Positions 16,923 to 24,591 of a DNA stretch of 64,000 nucleotides are shown piece by piece; the stretch's first letter is position 1; each line of letters starts with the position of its first letter. The stretch is from contig JBBDYG010000033.1 of NCBI GenBank assembly GCA_040901765.1, forward strand, positions 62,001-126,000, given 5' to 3'. A program made the translations under genes and the position numbers. The DNA is from JBBDYG01 sp040901765. GTDB lineage: Bacteria; Planctomycetota; Planctomycetia; Pirellulales; Lacipirellulaceae. Under the pieces are notes generated by a model. That model saw only the letters and a list, made by a program, of their open reading frames with translations, had not been told where the DNA came from and made no database searches.

Positions 16923-17176
16923 TAGGTCAGGCTTTCCTGCCTGAAATTCGTAAACGCAATCCGTTGAGTTCTCAAACGGAAAACAAGCAATCAATAGCAC
17001 CACGGAGCCACTGAGGACACGGAGTTTTAGTTAAGTGATTAGGAGTGGTGCGCGTTGCTAAACTCGTATCAACGTCTACATTCTCTGTGTCCTCCGTGCC
17101 TCCGTGGTAATTCAATATTTCACTTCGAGATAACATCAACCCAAGCCACCACGCATCAGGCTGGAAAGCCTGACCT
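16923..17176. repeat. nested inverted-repeat element upstream of rpsT
   Basis: Outer arms 16923-16944 (TAGGTCAGGCTTTCCTGCCT...) and 17155-17176 pair over 22 bp with one mismatch. Inner arms 16999-17024 (ACCACGGAGCCACTGAGGAC...) and 17083-17108 pair over 26 bp with three mismatches. The element fills the space between the TPR gene and rpsT and ends six bases before the rpsT start. Confidence 0.85.
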
Positions 17177-17182
17177 ATCGAC

Positions 17183-17461
17183 ATGCCCAATACTGCCAGT
17201 GCCAAGAAGCGTTTACGCCAGAACGTCGTCCGCCGCGACCGCAATCGGTCCGCTAAGAGCGCCTTGCGGACGCAGATCAAGAAAGTGCGCAAGGCACTAA
17301 CCGATGGCAATGTCGAGGCGAGCAAGACCGAGTTCCAAGCGGCCGTGAAGAAGATCGATCAGGCTGCGGGAAAGGACATTATCCATGCGAATCGGGCCGC
17401 TCGCATCAAGAGTCGTTTGTCGCGGGCGGTCAAGAAACTAAGCACCGGCGCGTCAGCCTAA
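17183..17461 (+). CDS. rpsT: 30S ribosomal protein bS20
   Basis: A 92-residue, strongly basic helical protein: 'MPNTASAKKRLRQNVVRRDR', 'RSAKSALRTQIKKV' and the conserved C-terminal 'IIHANRAARIKSRLSRAVKK'. Length and sequence match bS20, a primary 16S rRNA binder of the small subunit. The ATG has no obvious Shine-Dalgarno; the preceding bases belong to the right arm of a nested inverted repeat. The stop is five bases from that of convergent pyrK. Confidence 0.95.
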   Translation: MPNTASAKKRLRQNVVRRDRNRSAKSALRTQIKKVRKALTDGNVEASKTEFQAAVKKIDQAAGKDIIHANRAARIKSRLSRAVKKLSTGASA

Positions 17462-17465
17462 TCGT

Positions 17466-18347
17466 TCACCACGCGATCTTTTCGGCGTCGAACACCGGTC
17501 CATCGACGCAAGTGCGTTTGTAGTCCCACGTGCCATCAGGCTGCCGCACCTGGGCCACGCAGCTAAAGCAGATGCCAACGCCGCACGCCATCGGCGTTTC
17601 CAGCGACACTTGGCAGGCGACGTTCGCTGTGCGGCAAATTTCCGCGACGGCCTCCATCATCGGCTCTGGACCGCAGCAATAGACCTCGCGGCTCTCGCCG
17701 TTGGATTCTGCCAGCGCGTCGCGCAGTAGGTCGGTGACGAATCCGCGATGACCCACGGAGCCATCGTCGCTGCTGACGCGCAAGTCGAAACCCGCCGTGC
17801 GGAAATCGTCAGCACCGGCGAGCAGCTCAGCCGTTCGGACTCCGTAGCAGAGAGTCACGCGCTTCACATTGCCTGGCTCGCGCGCTGGTTCGCCATACCG
17901 CTTGCGGCTTAGCGACTCCAAACCGACCGCAAGAAACGGCGTCTGCCCAATGCCACCGGCGACCATGATGAGGTGCTCGGTTTGGGATACGGCGAAGCCG
18001 TTTCCGAGCGGACCCCAGATATCAACTTCTTGCCCCGGTGCGAAGAGGGACAGTCTTGAGGTCATCTTGCCGAGCACGAGGTACACCACGTCGATGCCAG
18101 TCGGCTGGCCGTCGGCGTCGAGGACCGTGTCGTACAGCGCGAGCGGGCGTCCGAGAAGCGGGTCGTCCCAACCGGCAAGCCGGAGCATCACGAACTGGCC
18201 CGGAAGAATCCGCCGCGCAATCGTCGGGCAGTGGATTCGTACGCGATAGGTATCACGCGCCAGGCGGACGTTTTCCACGACGTGCGTGCGCTCCATGACC
18301 GCCCGATCGGCGTAATATGCGGCTGCAATTCCCGGCGTTTCGCTCAT
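17466..18347 (-). CDS. pyrK: dihydroorotate dehydrogenase electron-transfer subunit
   Basis: A 293-residue ferredoxin-reductase-fold protein. An FAD-binding barrel at about 18-115 has 'LPGQFVMLRL' and 'DPLLGRPLALYD'; an NAD-binding region has 'LIMVAGGIGQTPFLAV' and 'EVYCCGPEPMMEAV'; the C-terminal [2Fe-2S] loop has four cysteines (ACGVGICFSC and KRTC). It passes electrons from dihydroorotate oxidation by a class 1B PyrD to NAD in pyrimidine synthesis. pyrD is not in the window. A related sulfide dehydrogenase-type subunit is possible but less likely. Confidence 0.9.
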   Translation of the reverse strand: MSETPGIAAAYYADRAVMERTHVVENVRLARDTYRVRIHCPTIARRILPGQFVMLRLAGWDDPLLGRPLALYDTVLDADGQPTGIDVVYLVLGKMTSRLSLFAPGQEVDIWGPLGNGFAVSQTEHLIMVAGGIGQTPFLAVGLESLSRKRYGEPAREPGNVKRVTLCYGVRTAELLAGADDFRTAGFDLRVSSDDGSVGHRGFVTDLLRDALAESNGESREVYCCGPEPMMEAVAEICRTANVACQVSLETPMACGVGICFSCVAQVRQPDGTWDYKRTCVDGPVFDAEKIAW

Positions 18348-18369
18348 AGGTTTGAGTTGATTACTTGCC

Positions 18370-18640
18370 GCTCGTTTGTCCGCAGATGGCGCAGATGTTC
18401 GCAGATAGGAGATCAGGAATTATTTGCCACAGATCGAACACAGATTAAACACTGATGAGGAAAAGAAGAATTGGAACACTAATCCACGCTAATGAAGCAC
18501 TGTGCGTCGCTCTTCTCCGAATTAGCGAAGATTAGCGTGGATTAGTGTTCCAAGAATCTTGCTTTCGTTTCTTTGTCCGTGTTCAATCCGTGTTTCATCC
18601 GTGGCTAAGAATCTTTCTATAATCTGCCGTCATCTGTGGC
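18370..18640. repeat. three-level nested inverted-repeat element
   Basis: The innermost arms (18471-18493 and 18531-18553; TTGGAACACTAATCCACGCT...) are a perfect 23-bp inverted repeat. The middle arms (18426-18455 and 18575-18604; GCCACAGATCGAACACAGAT... with ...TCATCCGTGGC) pair with about six mismatches. The outermost words (CGCAGATGGCGCAGATG near 18377 with ATCTGCCGTCATCTGTGG near 18618) pair loosely. The whole 18348-18648 gap can fold into one long hairpin, downstream of rluB and upstream of pyrK. Confidence 0.85.
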
Positions 18641-18648
18641 CACTTTTT

Positions 18649-19626
18649 CTATCCAATGATGCGGCGTTCTGGTTTGGTGGGTTTGGCCGGAACTGGCCGC
18701 TTCGCCGTGTGATGGGGTCTTGCTCGGCCGCGTTTCGCTGGTTTCGTCGTGTCTTGACCGGCGGCTTTGAGTGCCGCGATCTCCTCGGGCTTGAGTGGCC
18801 GATAGGCGCCGGGCGGTAATTCGCCGAGGCGCACCGGGCCAACCGCGATGCGGGTAAGTCGCTGCACCTTGTGTCCGACTCGGGCGAGCAACCTACGGAT
18901 TTCGCGGTTGCGGCCTTCTTCGAGCACCATCTCCAGGACCGTCGATTTCTTGCGGGTACTCTTGATTCGCACGTTCGCCATCCGGGCGAACCCTTCGGCC
19001 AAGTGCATTCCTTTACGGAGCTGGGCGAGAACTTCCGCATCGGGCTGCCCCGCTACCTGCACGTGATATACCTTTGGCACGCCGTGGCTGGGATGAGTGA
19101 GTTGCTGCGCAAGCTCCCCGTCGTTGGTCAGCAGAATCAGCCCTTCGCTCGACATATCGAGCCGACCGACCGGGAAGACGCGGCCAATGTCGGGCGGCAG
19201 AAGATCGGTGATCCGCGGCCTGCCCGAGGGGTCGCGCGCCGTCGATACCACGCCTTCGGGTTTGTGAACGGCAAAGTAGACGAGCTTCGGCTTGGGCAGC
19301 CGCTCGCCGTCGATGCGGACTTCTTGCTTCTGGCGATCGACGCGCGTACCCAGCTCGGTGACGACTTTGCCATCGACCTCGACCCGGCCTTCGCGAATCA
19401 ACTCCTCGCACTCCCGCCGGCTGGCGATGCCGGCCGCGGCGAGCACCTTTTGCAACCGGTCGCCTTTGGAGTCCTCGCCCGCCTCGGTCGTGGTGGCCGG
19501 CTGCGATGGCCGACGCTTGGTGGGCTTGCGCCGAATCGGCGCCCCCTTCGCAGTCGCCCCCCGGACGGGCCGGCGCGCATCGCCACTGGGCTTGGTCGCT
19601 TTGCGAGGTGGGATTCGGCGGGGCAT
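18649..19626 (-). CDS. rluB: RluB/RsuA-family rRNA pseudouridine synthase
   Basis: A 325-residue protein. The ATG at 19626 starts a Lys/Arg/Pro-rich tail (1-50), followed by an S4 RNA-binding domain ('DRLQKVLAAAGIASRRECEE') and the RsuA-type catalytic domain: 'VFPVGRLDMSSEGLILLTND' with the catalytic Asp in GRLD, then 'EGRNREIRRLLARVGHKVQR'. It isomerises a uridine in rRNA, probably 23S helix 80 if RluB. The basic extensions at both ends, the second ending PTKPERRIIG, are longer than in E. coli RluB and probably bind RNA. The frame upstream to 19716 is not preferred. Confidence 0.88.
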   Translation of the reverse strand: MPRRIPPRKATKPSGDARRPVRGATAKGAPIRRKPTKRRPSQPATTTEAGEDSKGDRLQKVLAAAGIASRRECEELIREGRVEVDGKVVTELGTRVDRQKQEVRIDGERLPKPKLVYFAVHKPEGVVSTARDPSGRPRITDLLPPDIGRVFPVGRLDMSSEGLILLTNDGELAQQLTHPSHGVPKVYHVQVAGQPDAEVLAQLRKGMHLAEGFARMANVRIKSTRKKSTVLEMVLEEGRNREIRRLLARVGHKVQRLTRIAVGPVRLGELPPGAYRPLKPEEIAALKAAGQDTTKPAKRGRARPHHTAKRPVPAKPTKPERRIIG

Positions 19627-19735
19627 CGCGCAATTGGTTCCAAAAGCAAAGAATTTGAGGCCGTGGTCAAATCGTACCCGGCCGAAAGCCGTAGCGGCAG
19701 GCGGCCCGCCTGCCATTGCGGGCGGTCATTGGGTC

Positions 19736-19753
19736 CGCTAAGCCGCAAGCGGC
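19736..19753. repeat. palindromic repeat family B
   Basis: Exact CGCTAAGCCGCAAGCGGC, two bases beyond the stop of the lipoprotein gene (19756-20052). Confidence 0.7.
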
Positions 19754-19755
19754 GG

Positions 19756-20052
19756 TTAATATGTCGGCGGCAGCGGAATCGGCTGTGCCGGCGCTACAAT
19801 CTGCCGCGGCGGGGGCGTGAAGAGCCGGCCGCGGGTTACTTCGGGCACCGGCCGCTGATACTCACGGGGCCGACCGCCCACGACCGGCGGACCGACGTCG
19901 TCCAGTGGATAGGGGTCCGTGTAGACTGCGTTGGTGCGCTGATAAGCCGTCGGGCCGGGGTGAAACCAATTCGGCCAACGAATCGTCGAGGAACAGCCGG
20001 CCGCCAGCAGCACCACGCTCAGGGCGAACAGTTTGCGGAGTTTGACAGACAC
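19756..20052 (-). CDS. small proline-rich lipoprotein
   Basis: A 98-residue protein starting at a GTG (20052) with AAGGAG six bases upstream. The signal sequence ends in a lipobox (LLAAGC, Cys about residue 20). The mature part is short and Pro/Tyr/Arg-rich (PGPTAYQRTN, FTPPPRQIVAPAQPIPLPP) without a recognised domain. It is probably membrane-anchored in the envelope. Function unknown. Confidence 0.7.
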   Translation of the reverse strand: MSVKLRKLFALSVVLLAAGCSSTIRWPNWFHPGPTAYQRTNAVYTDPYPLDDVGPPVVGGRPREYQRPVPEVTRGRLFTPPPRQIVAPAQPIPLPPTY

Positions 20053-20149
20053 ACGTGGCTCCTTCGGGAAGATTCTGTCGGGCCGGCCGACTCCGTCGGC
20101 AGGCGTTGGGCCTTATAGCAGCCATGGGGCGCTAGCGACCAGTGCAAGA

Positions 20150-20167
20150 CGCTAAGCCGCAAGCGGC
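20150..20167. repeat. palindromic repeat family B
   Basis: Exact family B sequence in the 20053-20432 gap between the lipoprotein start and the manA stop. No convincing gene was found in that gap, although frames on both strands are open. Confidence 0.65.
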
Positions 20168-20368
20168 CAGTGGGGGAGCATCGACGGTGCTAGACCGAAT
20201 CTTGATAGCAGATTGCCGAACCATCGCACTCGACCCAAACTCCCAGCCAGTCTTAGTCGCTAAGTCGCGGCCCTCTGCCGGTCGCTCAATGATCGTCGGG
20301 CACAGCTCGACATACGCGGCTTCCCGCAACCACAACAGCTTGGTCAGCTTAGTCTCTAAAAATGGAGC

Positions 20369-20430
20369 TGACAAAGCTGAATATTCTTCGAGAAATTCGC
20401 CCCTTTGCGGGAAACCGGTGACAAAGCTGA
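20369..20430. repeat. 12-bp direct repeat pair downstream of manA
   Basis: TGACAAAGCTGA occurs at 20369-20380 and 20419-20430, 50 bases apart, flanking GAATATTCTTCGAGAAATTC and CCGCAAAGGGG (minus strand). The second copy is two bases from the manA stop. From memory this resembles a dispersed planctomycete intergenic sequence, but only one unit is present here. Confidence 0.5.
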
Positions 20431-20432
20431 TT

Positions 20433-21401
20433 CTACGGCAGGCCGATGACGAGCAGCGTTGCCTTCCCGTGCGGGGCGAGTCGAACCGTCTCGCAGACGG
20501 CAGGCACGAGTACCGTCGAGCCGAGCGGCAGCCGCTGGGTGGTTGCGGCATACTCTAGCGTCGCCTCGCCCCCGATAACTGCGAGCAAACGAAACGCGTT
20601 GCCGGTGGCCAGCTCCACGGGCCGATCGAATTGCCAGCGGTCGAGCACGAATTTGTCGCACGCCACGAGCCGCTCCGCTAAACCGGCGAGCGGCACGGGC
20701 ATCTGCACGTTCACGGGGCCGCGCTGGTAGTCAATCACGTCGAGCGATTGCGCAATGTGCAGCGGTCGCGATTTGCCGCTGGCGTCGACGCGGTTCCAAT
20801 CGAACAGTCGATACGTCGTGTCGCTGGCCTGTTGAATCTCGGCAATCACCAGCCCTGCACCGAGCGCGTGGATGGTGCCCGCCGGGATGAACACGCAGTC
20901 GCCGACCCGCGGCTCAAACGAGTGGAGGCATTCGTCGCACTTGCCGGCGTCGATTGCGGCCGCAAGTTCCGCGCGCCCAATGCCCGGCTTGAGTCCCGCA
21001 TAAATCAAACTCCCCGGCTCGGTTGCCAATACGACCCAGGCTTCGGTCTTACCCAAGTCGGGCGGATCGAGCTTTGCGGCCTGCTCGTCGTTCGGATGAA
21101 CCTGCACCGAGAGGGTCCGCTCGGCATCCAGGAATTTGAACAAAAGCGGAAATGACTTCTGCGGCGCATGCCGGCCGAAAAGCTCCGCACCGTGCTCCAT
21201 CACGATTTCGTGGAGCGTCCTGCCCGCCAGCTCACCGCTGGCAACCACGCTTTGGTCCGCGCCGCGATCGACGATTTCCCAACTTTCGGCGTAGTCGCTC
21301 CCTTCGCCGATTGATTTTCCCAGTACCGACGCCAACCGCCGACCGCCCCAGAGGTAGCGGCGAAAGAGAGGTTCGAATTGAAGGGGGTAGAGTTTGGGCA
21401 T
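20433..21401 (-). CDS. manA: mannose-6-phosphate isomerase, class I short form
   Basis: A 322-residue cupin enzyme of the Bacillus-like short class. Zinc-site motifs are 'LSVQVHPNDEQAAKLDP' (His), 'GKTEAWVVLATEPGS' (Glu) and 'VFIPAGTIHALGAGLVIAEI' (His), plus the active-site-like 'TYRLFDWNR'. It interconverts mannose 6-phosphate and fructose 6-phosphate, feeding GDP-mannose and glycan synthesis. The ATG at 21401 gives 'MPKLYPLQFEPLFRRYLWGG'; the longer frame to 21464 runs into the neighbouring repeat. It begins 13 bases after the symporter stop, so it could be co-transcribed with it. Confidence 0.93.
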   Translation of the reverse strand: MPKLYPLQFEPLFRRYLWGGRRLASVLGKSIGEGSDYAESWEIVDRGADQSVVASGELAGRTLHEIVMEHGAELFGRHAPQKSFPLLFKFLDAERTLSVQVHPNDEQAAKLDPPDLGKTEAWVVLATEPGSLIYAGLKPGIGRAELAAAIDAGKCDECLHSFEPRVGDCVFIPAGTIHALGAGLVIAEIQQASDTTYRLFDWNRVDASGKSRPLHIAQSLDVIDYQRGPVNVQMPVPLAGLAERLVACDKFVLDRWQFDRPVELATGNAFRLLAVIGGEATLEYAATTQRLPLGSTVLVPAVCETVRLAPHGKATLLVIGLP

Positions 21402-21414
21402 TGGTGTAACTTGC

Positions 21415-22905
21415 TTACGCGCTCCGCTCCGAAGACTGCGCGTCGCGGCTAACGAAGGTTTCATAGCGGGCCACTACGGCACAGCCGCACATGTCGCTCC
21501 AAACGTTGACGCTGGTGCGGCACATGTCGAGGATGCGATCGACCGCCAGGATCAGCCCCACTCGGTCGGTCGGCATGCCGACGGCTTGCAGCACGATCAC
21601 CATCATCACCAGCCCGGCCGACGGAATTCCCGCCGTGCCGATGCCGGCCAGCAGCGCCGTTACCGCAACGATGAATTGTTGGGCAACTGTAAGATTGATA
21701 TTCGGGTCCATCTGGGCGATGAACAGCACGGCGACGACCTCGAATAGGCCCGTGCCATCCATGTTCAATGTGGCGCCCAGCGGCAGCACGAACGAACCGA
21801 TACGGTTGTCGATGCCGGCGCGATTCTCCACGCAGTCCATCGTCAGCGGGAGAGTGGCGCTGGACGATGCCGAACTGAACGCCGTGAGCAGGGCCGGGCT
21901 GCATTGCTTCGCGAATTTCAGAGGGTTTCGCCGGCCAAAAAAGTAGACGAACAGTGGCAACGTCACGACTGCATGGAATGCCAAACCAAGCGCGACCGTC
22001 AGCAAATACCAGGCAAGTCGTTGAAAGAGGCTGTGCCCTTGCGTGGCGGTGGCGTAGAGCATCAAAGCGAACACCCCGAACGGCGCCAGCTTGATGATGG
22101 CCATCGTCATTCGCATCATTACGTCGAAGCCGGCTTGAAACAGTTCGCGCAGCAGCTCAAGCGTCCGGCCGCCGACAAGGACCGCGAAAATTCCGAAGGC
22201 CAGCGTGAACGTGATGATCCCCAGGAAATCGGTCTGGGCGACCGCCTGGAACGGGTTCTCGGGAATCATCGATCGAAGTTGTCGCAATAGGGTTGGCCCC
22301 AGACCCTCCGAGGTCGCGCTCTCCGCCGCGACTTGCTGCACTTGTTCGCCTAATTCACCCGGCCTGATCAGATTCACGAGAATGACGCCCGTGCAGATCG
22401 CCAGCGCTCCGGAGGCTACGTAATAGAGCATCGTGCGACCGAAGAGGCTGCGGAGCCGGCCCGCGTCGGCCATGCCCATCACGCCCGTCGCGAGCGACGT
22501 GATAACCAGCGGTACGGCGATCATCTTTAAGAGCCGCAGGAAGAGGTCGCCCACGGCCCATGCCACGTCGCCAATCGTGCGGGCCGTCGAACGGGCATGG
22601 TCATAGAATAGCCGGTAGATCGCCGGTTCCTTGGCCCGCAATTGATCGAGCGTCAGGAATGCACGCGGGACTTGCGTTTGCCCGGCAGGATCGACGACGT
22701 ACTGCTGGTCGTCGATCACTTCGCCTCTGGCGTCGACAATCTTGATCTCAACGCGGTCGACGCTGTCGAGCGCAATGAGGGTACGGCCAGCGCCCAAATC
22801 GGCGCGGGTTTCGCGGGTGCTCGCCGTGATATTCAGCGTGACGCCGATCGCGGCGGCAATCACCACGCCCAGGAGAATCTGCCAATGAAGTGCGAGGCGG
22901 GGCAT
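21415..22905 (-). CDS. dicarboxylate/amino acid:cation (Na+ or H+) symporter, DAACS family
   Basis: A 496-residue transporter of the GltP/DctA fold. Diagnostic motifs are the HP1 serine-rich loop 'SSASSSATLPLTMDC', TM7 'NMDGT', HP2 'GIGTAGIPSAG' and TM8 'DRILDMCRTSVNVWSD', whose Asp and Arg contact the substrate. The 'R' in DMCRTSVN suggests an acidic amino acid or dicarboxylate substrate. An unusual soluble insert of about 75 residues lies between TM1 and TM2 ('SVDRVEIKIVDARGEVIDD'). The last residues (VSRDAQSSERSA) are encoded by a family A repeat (21418-21453) and the stop follows directly. Confidence 0.9.
   Translation of the reverse strand: MPRLALHWQILLGVVIAAAIGVTLNITASTRETRADLGAGRTLIALDSVDRVEIKIVDARGEVIDDQQYVVDPAGQTQVPRAFLTLDQLRAKEPAIYRLFYDHARSTARTIGDVAWAVGDLFLRLLKMIAVPLVITSLATGVMGMADAGRLRSLFGRTMLYYVASGALAICTGVILVNLIRPGELGEQVQQVAAESATSEGLGPTLLRQLRSMIPENPFQAVAQTDFLGIITFTLAFGIFAVLVGGRTLELLRELFQAGFDVMMRMTMAIIKLAPFGVFALMLYATATQGHSLFQRLAWYLLTVALGLAFHAVVTLPLFVYFFGRRNPLKFAKQCSPALLTAFSSASSSATLPLTMDCVENRAGIDNRIGSFVLPLGATLNMDGTGLFEVVAVLFIAQMDPNINLTVAQQFIVAVTALLAGIGTAGIPSAGLVMMVIVLQAVGMPTDRVGLILAVDRILDMCRTSVNVWSDMCGCAVVARYETFVSRDAQSSERSA
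21418..21453 (-). repeat. repeat family A, captured as the symporter C-terminus
   Basis: Minus strand begins GTTAGCCGCGACGCGCAGTC and continues TTCGGAGCGGAGCGCG; 35 of 36 bases match 38001-38036. It is translated in frame as the end of the DAACS protein. Confidence 0.8.
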
Positions 22906-22912
22906 GGAGCAA

Positions 22913-22946
22913 GGGGTCAGGAGTCAGGGGTCAGGTAAGAATCTTT
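22913..22946. repeat. GGGGTCAGG word array with AAGAATCTTT end
   Basis: GGGGTCAGGAGTCAGGGGTC then AGGTAAGAATCTTTC, seven bases upstream of the symporter ATG on the other strand. The same words occur reversed inside the gene at 4539. Confidence 0.65.
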
Positions 22947-23063
22947 CGGCGAATCGGTACGATTGTTTTAACCGGCCATGCGGGTGTGGGCGACCCCAAT
23001 CGGCATCGTCGCCGCGTTGTGAGGGCGCTTGGCGGCGGTTAAGATGCAGTATTGAGGATAATG

Positions 23064-23110
23064 GGCTGTCGGCTATCGGCTATCGGCTATCGGCTATCGG
23101 CTATCGGCCA
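23064..23110. repeat. heptamer tandem repeat family C (GGCTATC)
   Basis: GGCTGTC followed by five GGCTATC units, then GGCCA. It lies in the 22906-23231 gap between the divergent symporter and tatC genes. It keeps a reading frame open upstream of tatC (translating as ..SAIGYRLSAIGYR..), which is not considered part of the gene. Confidence 0.85.
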
Positions 23111-23231
23111 GAGAAAGCACCTGCGCAGCTCATTTCCAAGCCACGCATCAATAAGTGAAACATTCCTTGCCGCGGCCGCATCCGGCGGCCGCTTTCATTC
23201 CCACAATCCCGCCACTCACCGGCCTGACCAC

Positions 23232-24308
23232 GTGCCCGCCAAACACGACGAGAGTCTCTTCGAGCATACGAAGATGTCCTTCGGGGAGCATCTCGATGAG
23301 CTGCGCGGTGCGCTTTTCAAGTCAGTTGCCGCGCTGACGATTGGCTTCCTGGCTAGTCTCTATTTCTCCCCGATGATCGTGGACTACGTCCAAACGCCGC
23401 TCCGGCGTGCGCTGGGAAACTTTTACCTGGCGAACGAGAAAGCAAATTTCCTTGAAATGATGCAGCAGGCCGCGGCGCGGGGCGAAGATGTGCCCGAAGA
23501 TTTGGATGCGGCGGCCGAAACATGGATCGAGCGGGGCTTGATCACCCAAGAGCACATGGTCGAGGCACGGGAGTTCGCCAAAGTGCTCGCTCAGGTTCGC
23601 CCCGATTTGGTTCCGCCGGAGGAAGTCGTTGCGGATGCCCAAGGCAACGGGCCACCGGCTAAGGCAGACGTCCCAGACAAGTTTGTTACCTTCAAAACGT
23701 ACCATCGAATTGAGGATGACCCCCGCATCCGGTTGATTGCCACCGGCACGCAAGACGGATTCATGGTTTGGATGAAAGCGACGCTCGTGCTGGGGGCAGT
23801 CGTTTCCAGCCCGTTCGTATTTTACTTTCTATGGCAGTTCGTCGCAGCAGGGCTGTACCCGCACGAGAAGCACAACATTCACATCTTTCTGCCATTCAGC
23901 ATCGGGCTGTTTCTGGCGGGAGCGGCGCTCGCGTTCTTCGTCGTCATTCGGTTCGTGCTCGATTTTCTGTTGGGTTTCTTCGCCTGGATGGGAATTGATC
24001 CGGAACTACGAATCACGGAGTGGTTGTCGTTCGTACTCTTTATGCCCATTGGTTTTGGAATCGCGTTCCAATTGCCGCTAGTGATGATGTTTCTCAATCG
24101 AATCGGCATCTTCTCGGTCGAGATGTACATCAGTTACTGGCGGATTGCCGTGCTGACGATCTTCATCGTCTCGATGTTCCTCACGCCGGCCGACCCGTAT
24201 AGCCTTCTGATAATGGCGTGCCCGCTAACAGTGCTGTACTTTGGCGGCATCCAGCTCTGCAAATGGATGCCCAAGCGAACCACGCCGTTCGGCGAGGTGA
24301 TTGAGTAG
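23232..24308 (+). CDS. tatC: twin-arginine translocase subunit TatC with large periplasmic insert
   Basis: A 358-residue protein. The N-terminal motif 'KMSFGEHLDELRGALFKSV', 'FYFLWQFVAAGLYPHEKHNI' (signal-binding region with conserved Glu), 'ITEWLSFVLFMPIGFGIAF' and 'FIVSMFLTPADPYSLLIMA' identify TatC, the receptor for RR-signal proteins in the Tat export machine. The first periplasmic loop, between TM1 (about 28-48) and TM2 (about 185-205), holds roughly 100 extra, mostly charged residues not found in E. coli TatC. A GTG at 23232 gives 'MPAKHDESLFEHTKMSFGEH'; the ATG at 23274 is an alternative. tatA/B are not in the window. Confidence 0.92.
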   Translation: MPAKHDESLFEHTKMSFGEHLDELRGALFKSVAALTIGFLASLYFSPMIVDYVQTPLRRALGNFYLANEKANFLEMMQQAAARGEDVPEDLDAAAETWIERGLITQEHMVEAREFAKVLAQVRPDLVPPEEVVADAQGNGPPAKADVPDKFVTFKTYHRIEDDPRIRLIATGTQDGFMVWMKATLVLGAVVSSPFVFYFLWQFVAAGLYPHEKHNIHIFLPFSIGLFLAGAALAFFVVIRFVLDFLLGFFAWMGIDPELRITEWLSFVLFMPIGFGIAFQLPLVMMFLNRIGIFSVEMYISYWRIAVLTIFIVSMFLTPADPYSLLIMACPLTVLYFGGIQLCKWMPKRTTPFGEVIE

Positions 24309-24336
24309 CGGACGCCTCTCAAGGCATAGGCCATGC

Positions 24337-24580
24337 ATTCAAGCCGGAGGCTTGCCAGCTATTAGCCGGTGGTCGCGTAGCGCACCACCGGAAAGCGAAT
24401 TTTCGTCGTCACGACCCTGGCAGGGGTCGCAGCAATTCACTGTCGAACTGCTTTGCTGGCACGCCCTCCGGGGTGCGAGTTGCTGGACTTCGACTATCCG
24501 GCGGTGGCGCTGCGCTTACCGCCGGCAAATAGCTGCGATCCCTTCGGGATGATAACTGCGGTACTTCAATCCGGTTGGTC
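24337..24580. repeat. repeat family E copy 2 (TTCAAGCCGGAGGCTTG)
   Basis: Begins ATTCAAGCCGGAGGCTTGCC with AGCTATTAGCCGGTGG and the hairpin CCGGTGGTCGCG-TAGCGCACCACCGG. It includes the palindromes CCTGGCAGGG and CCCTCCGGGG, a GGCGGTGGCGCTGCGC...CCGCC hairpin and ATCCCTTCGGGAT near the end. It is longer than copy 1 and lies between convergent tatC and the ABC permease. Confidence 0.75.
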
Positions 24581-24591
24581 AAAGTAAGCGT

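Noticed and set aside
18871..20118. 415-codon open frame on the plus strand
   Set aside because: Antisense to the pseudouridine synthase and lipoprotein genes, both of which have clear family or signal features.
20132..20558. Open frames on both strands between the lipoprotein gene and manA
   Set aside because: They start in a family B repeat or run into manA, and neither has a ribosome-binding site or known motifs.
23052..23231. N-terminal extension of TatC from an upstream ATG
   Set aside because: The extension is translated from the GGCTATC heptamer array and does not resemble TatC.
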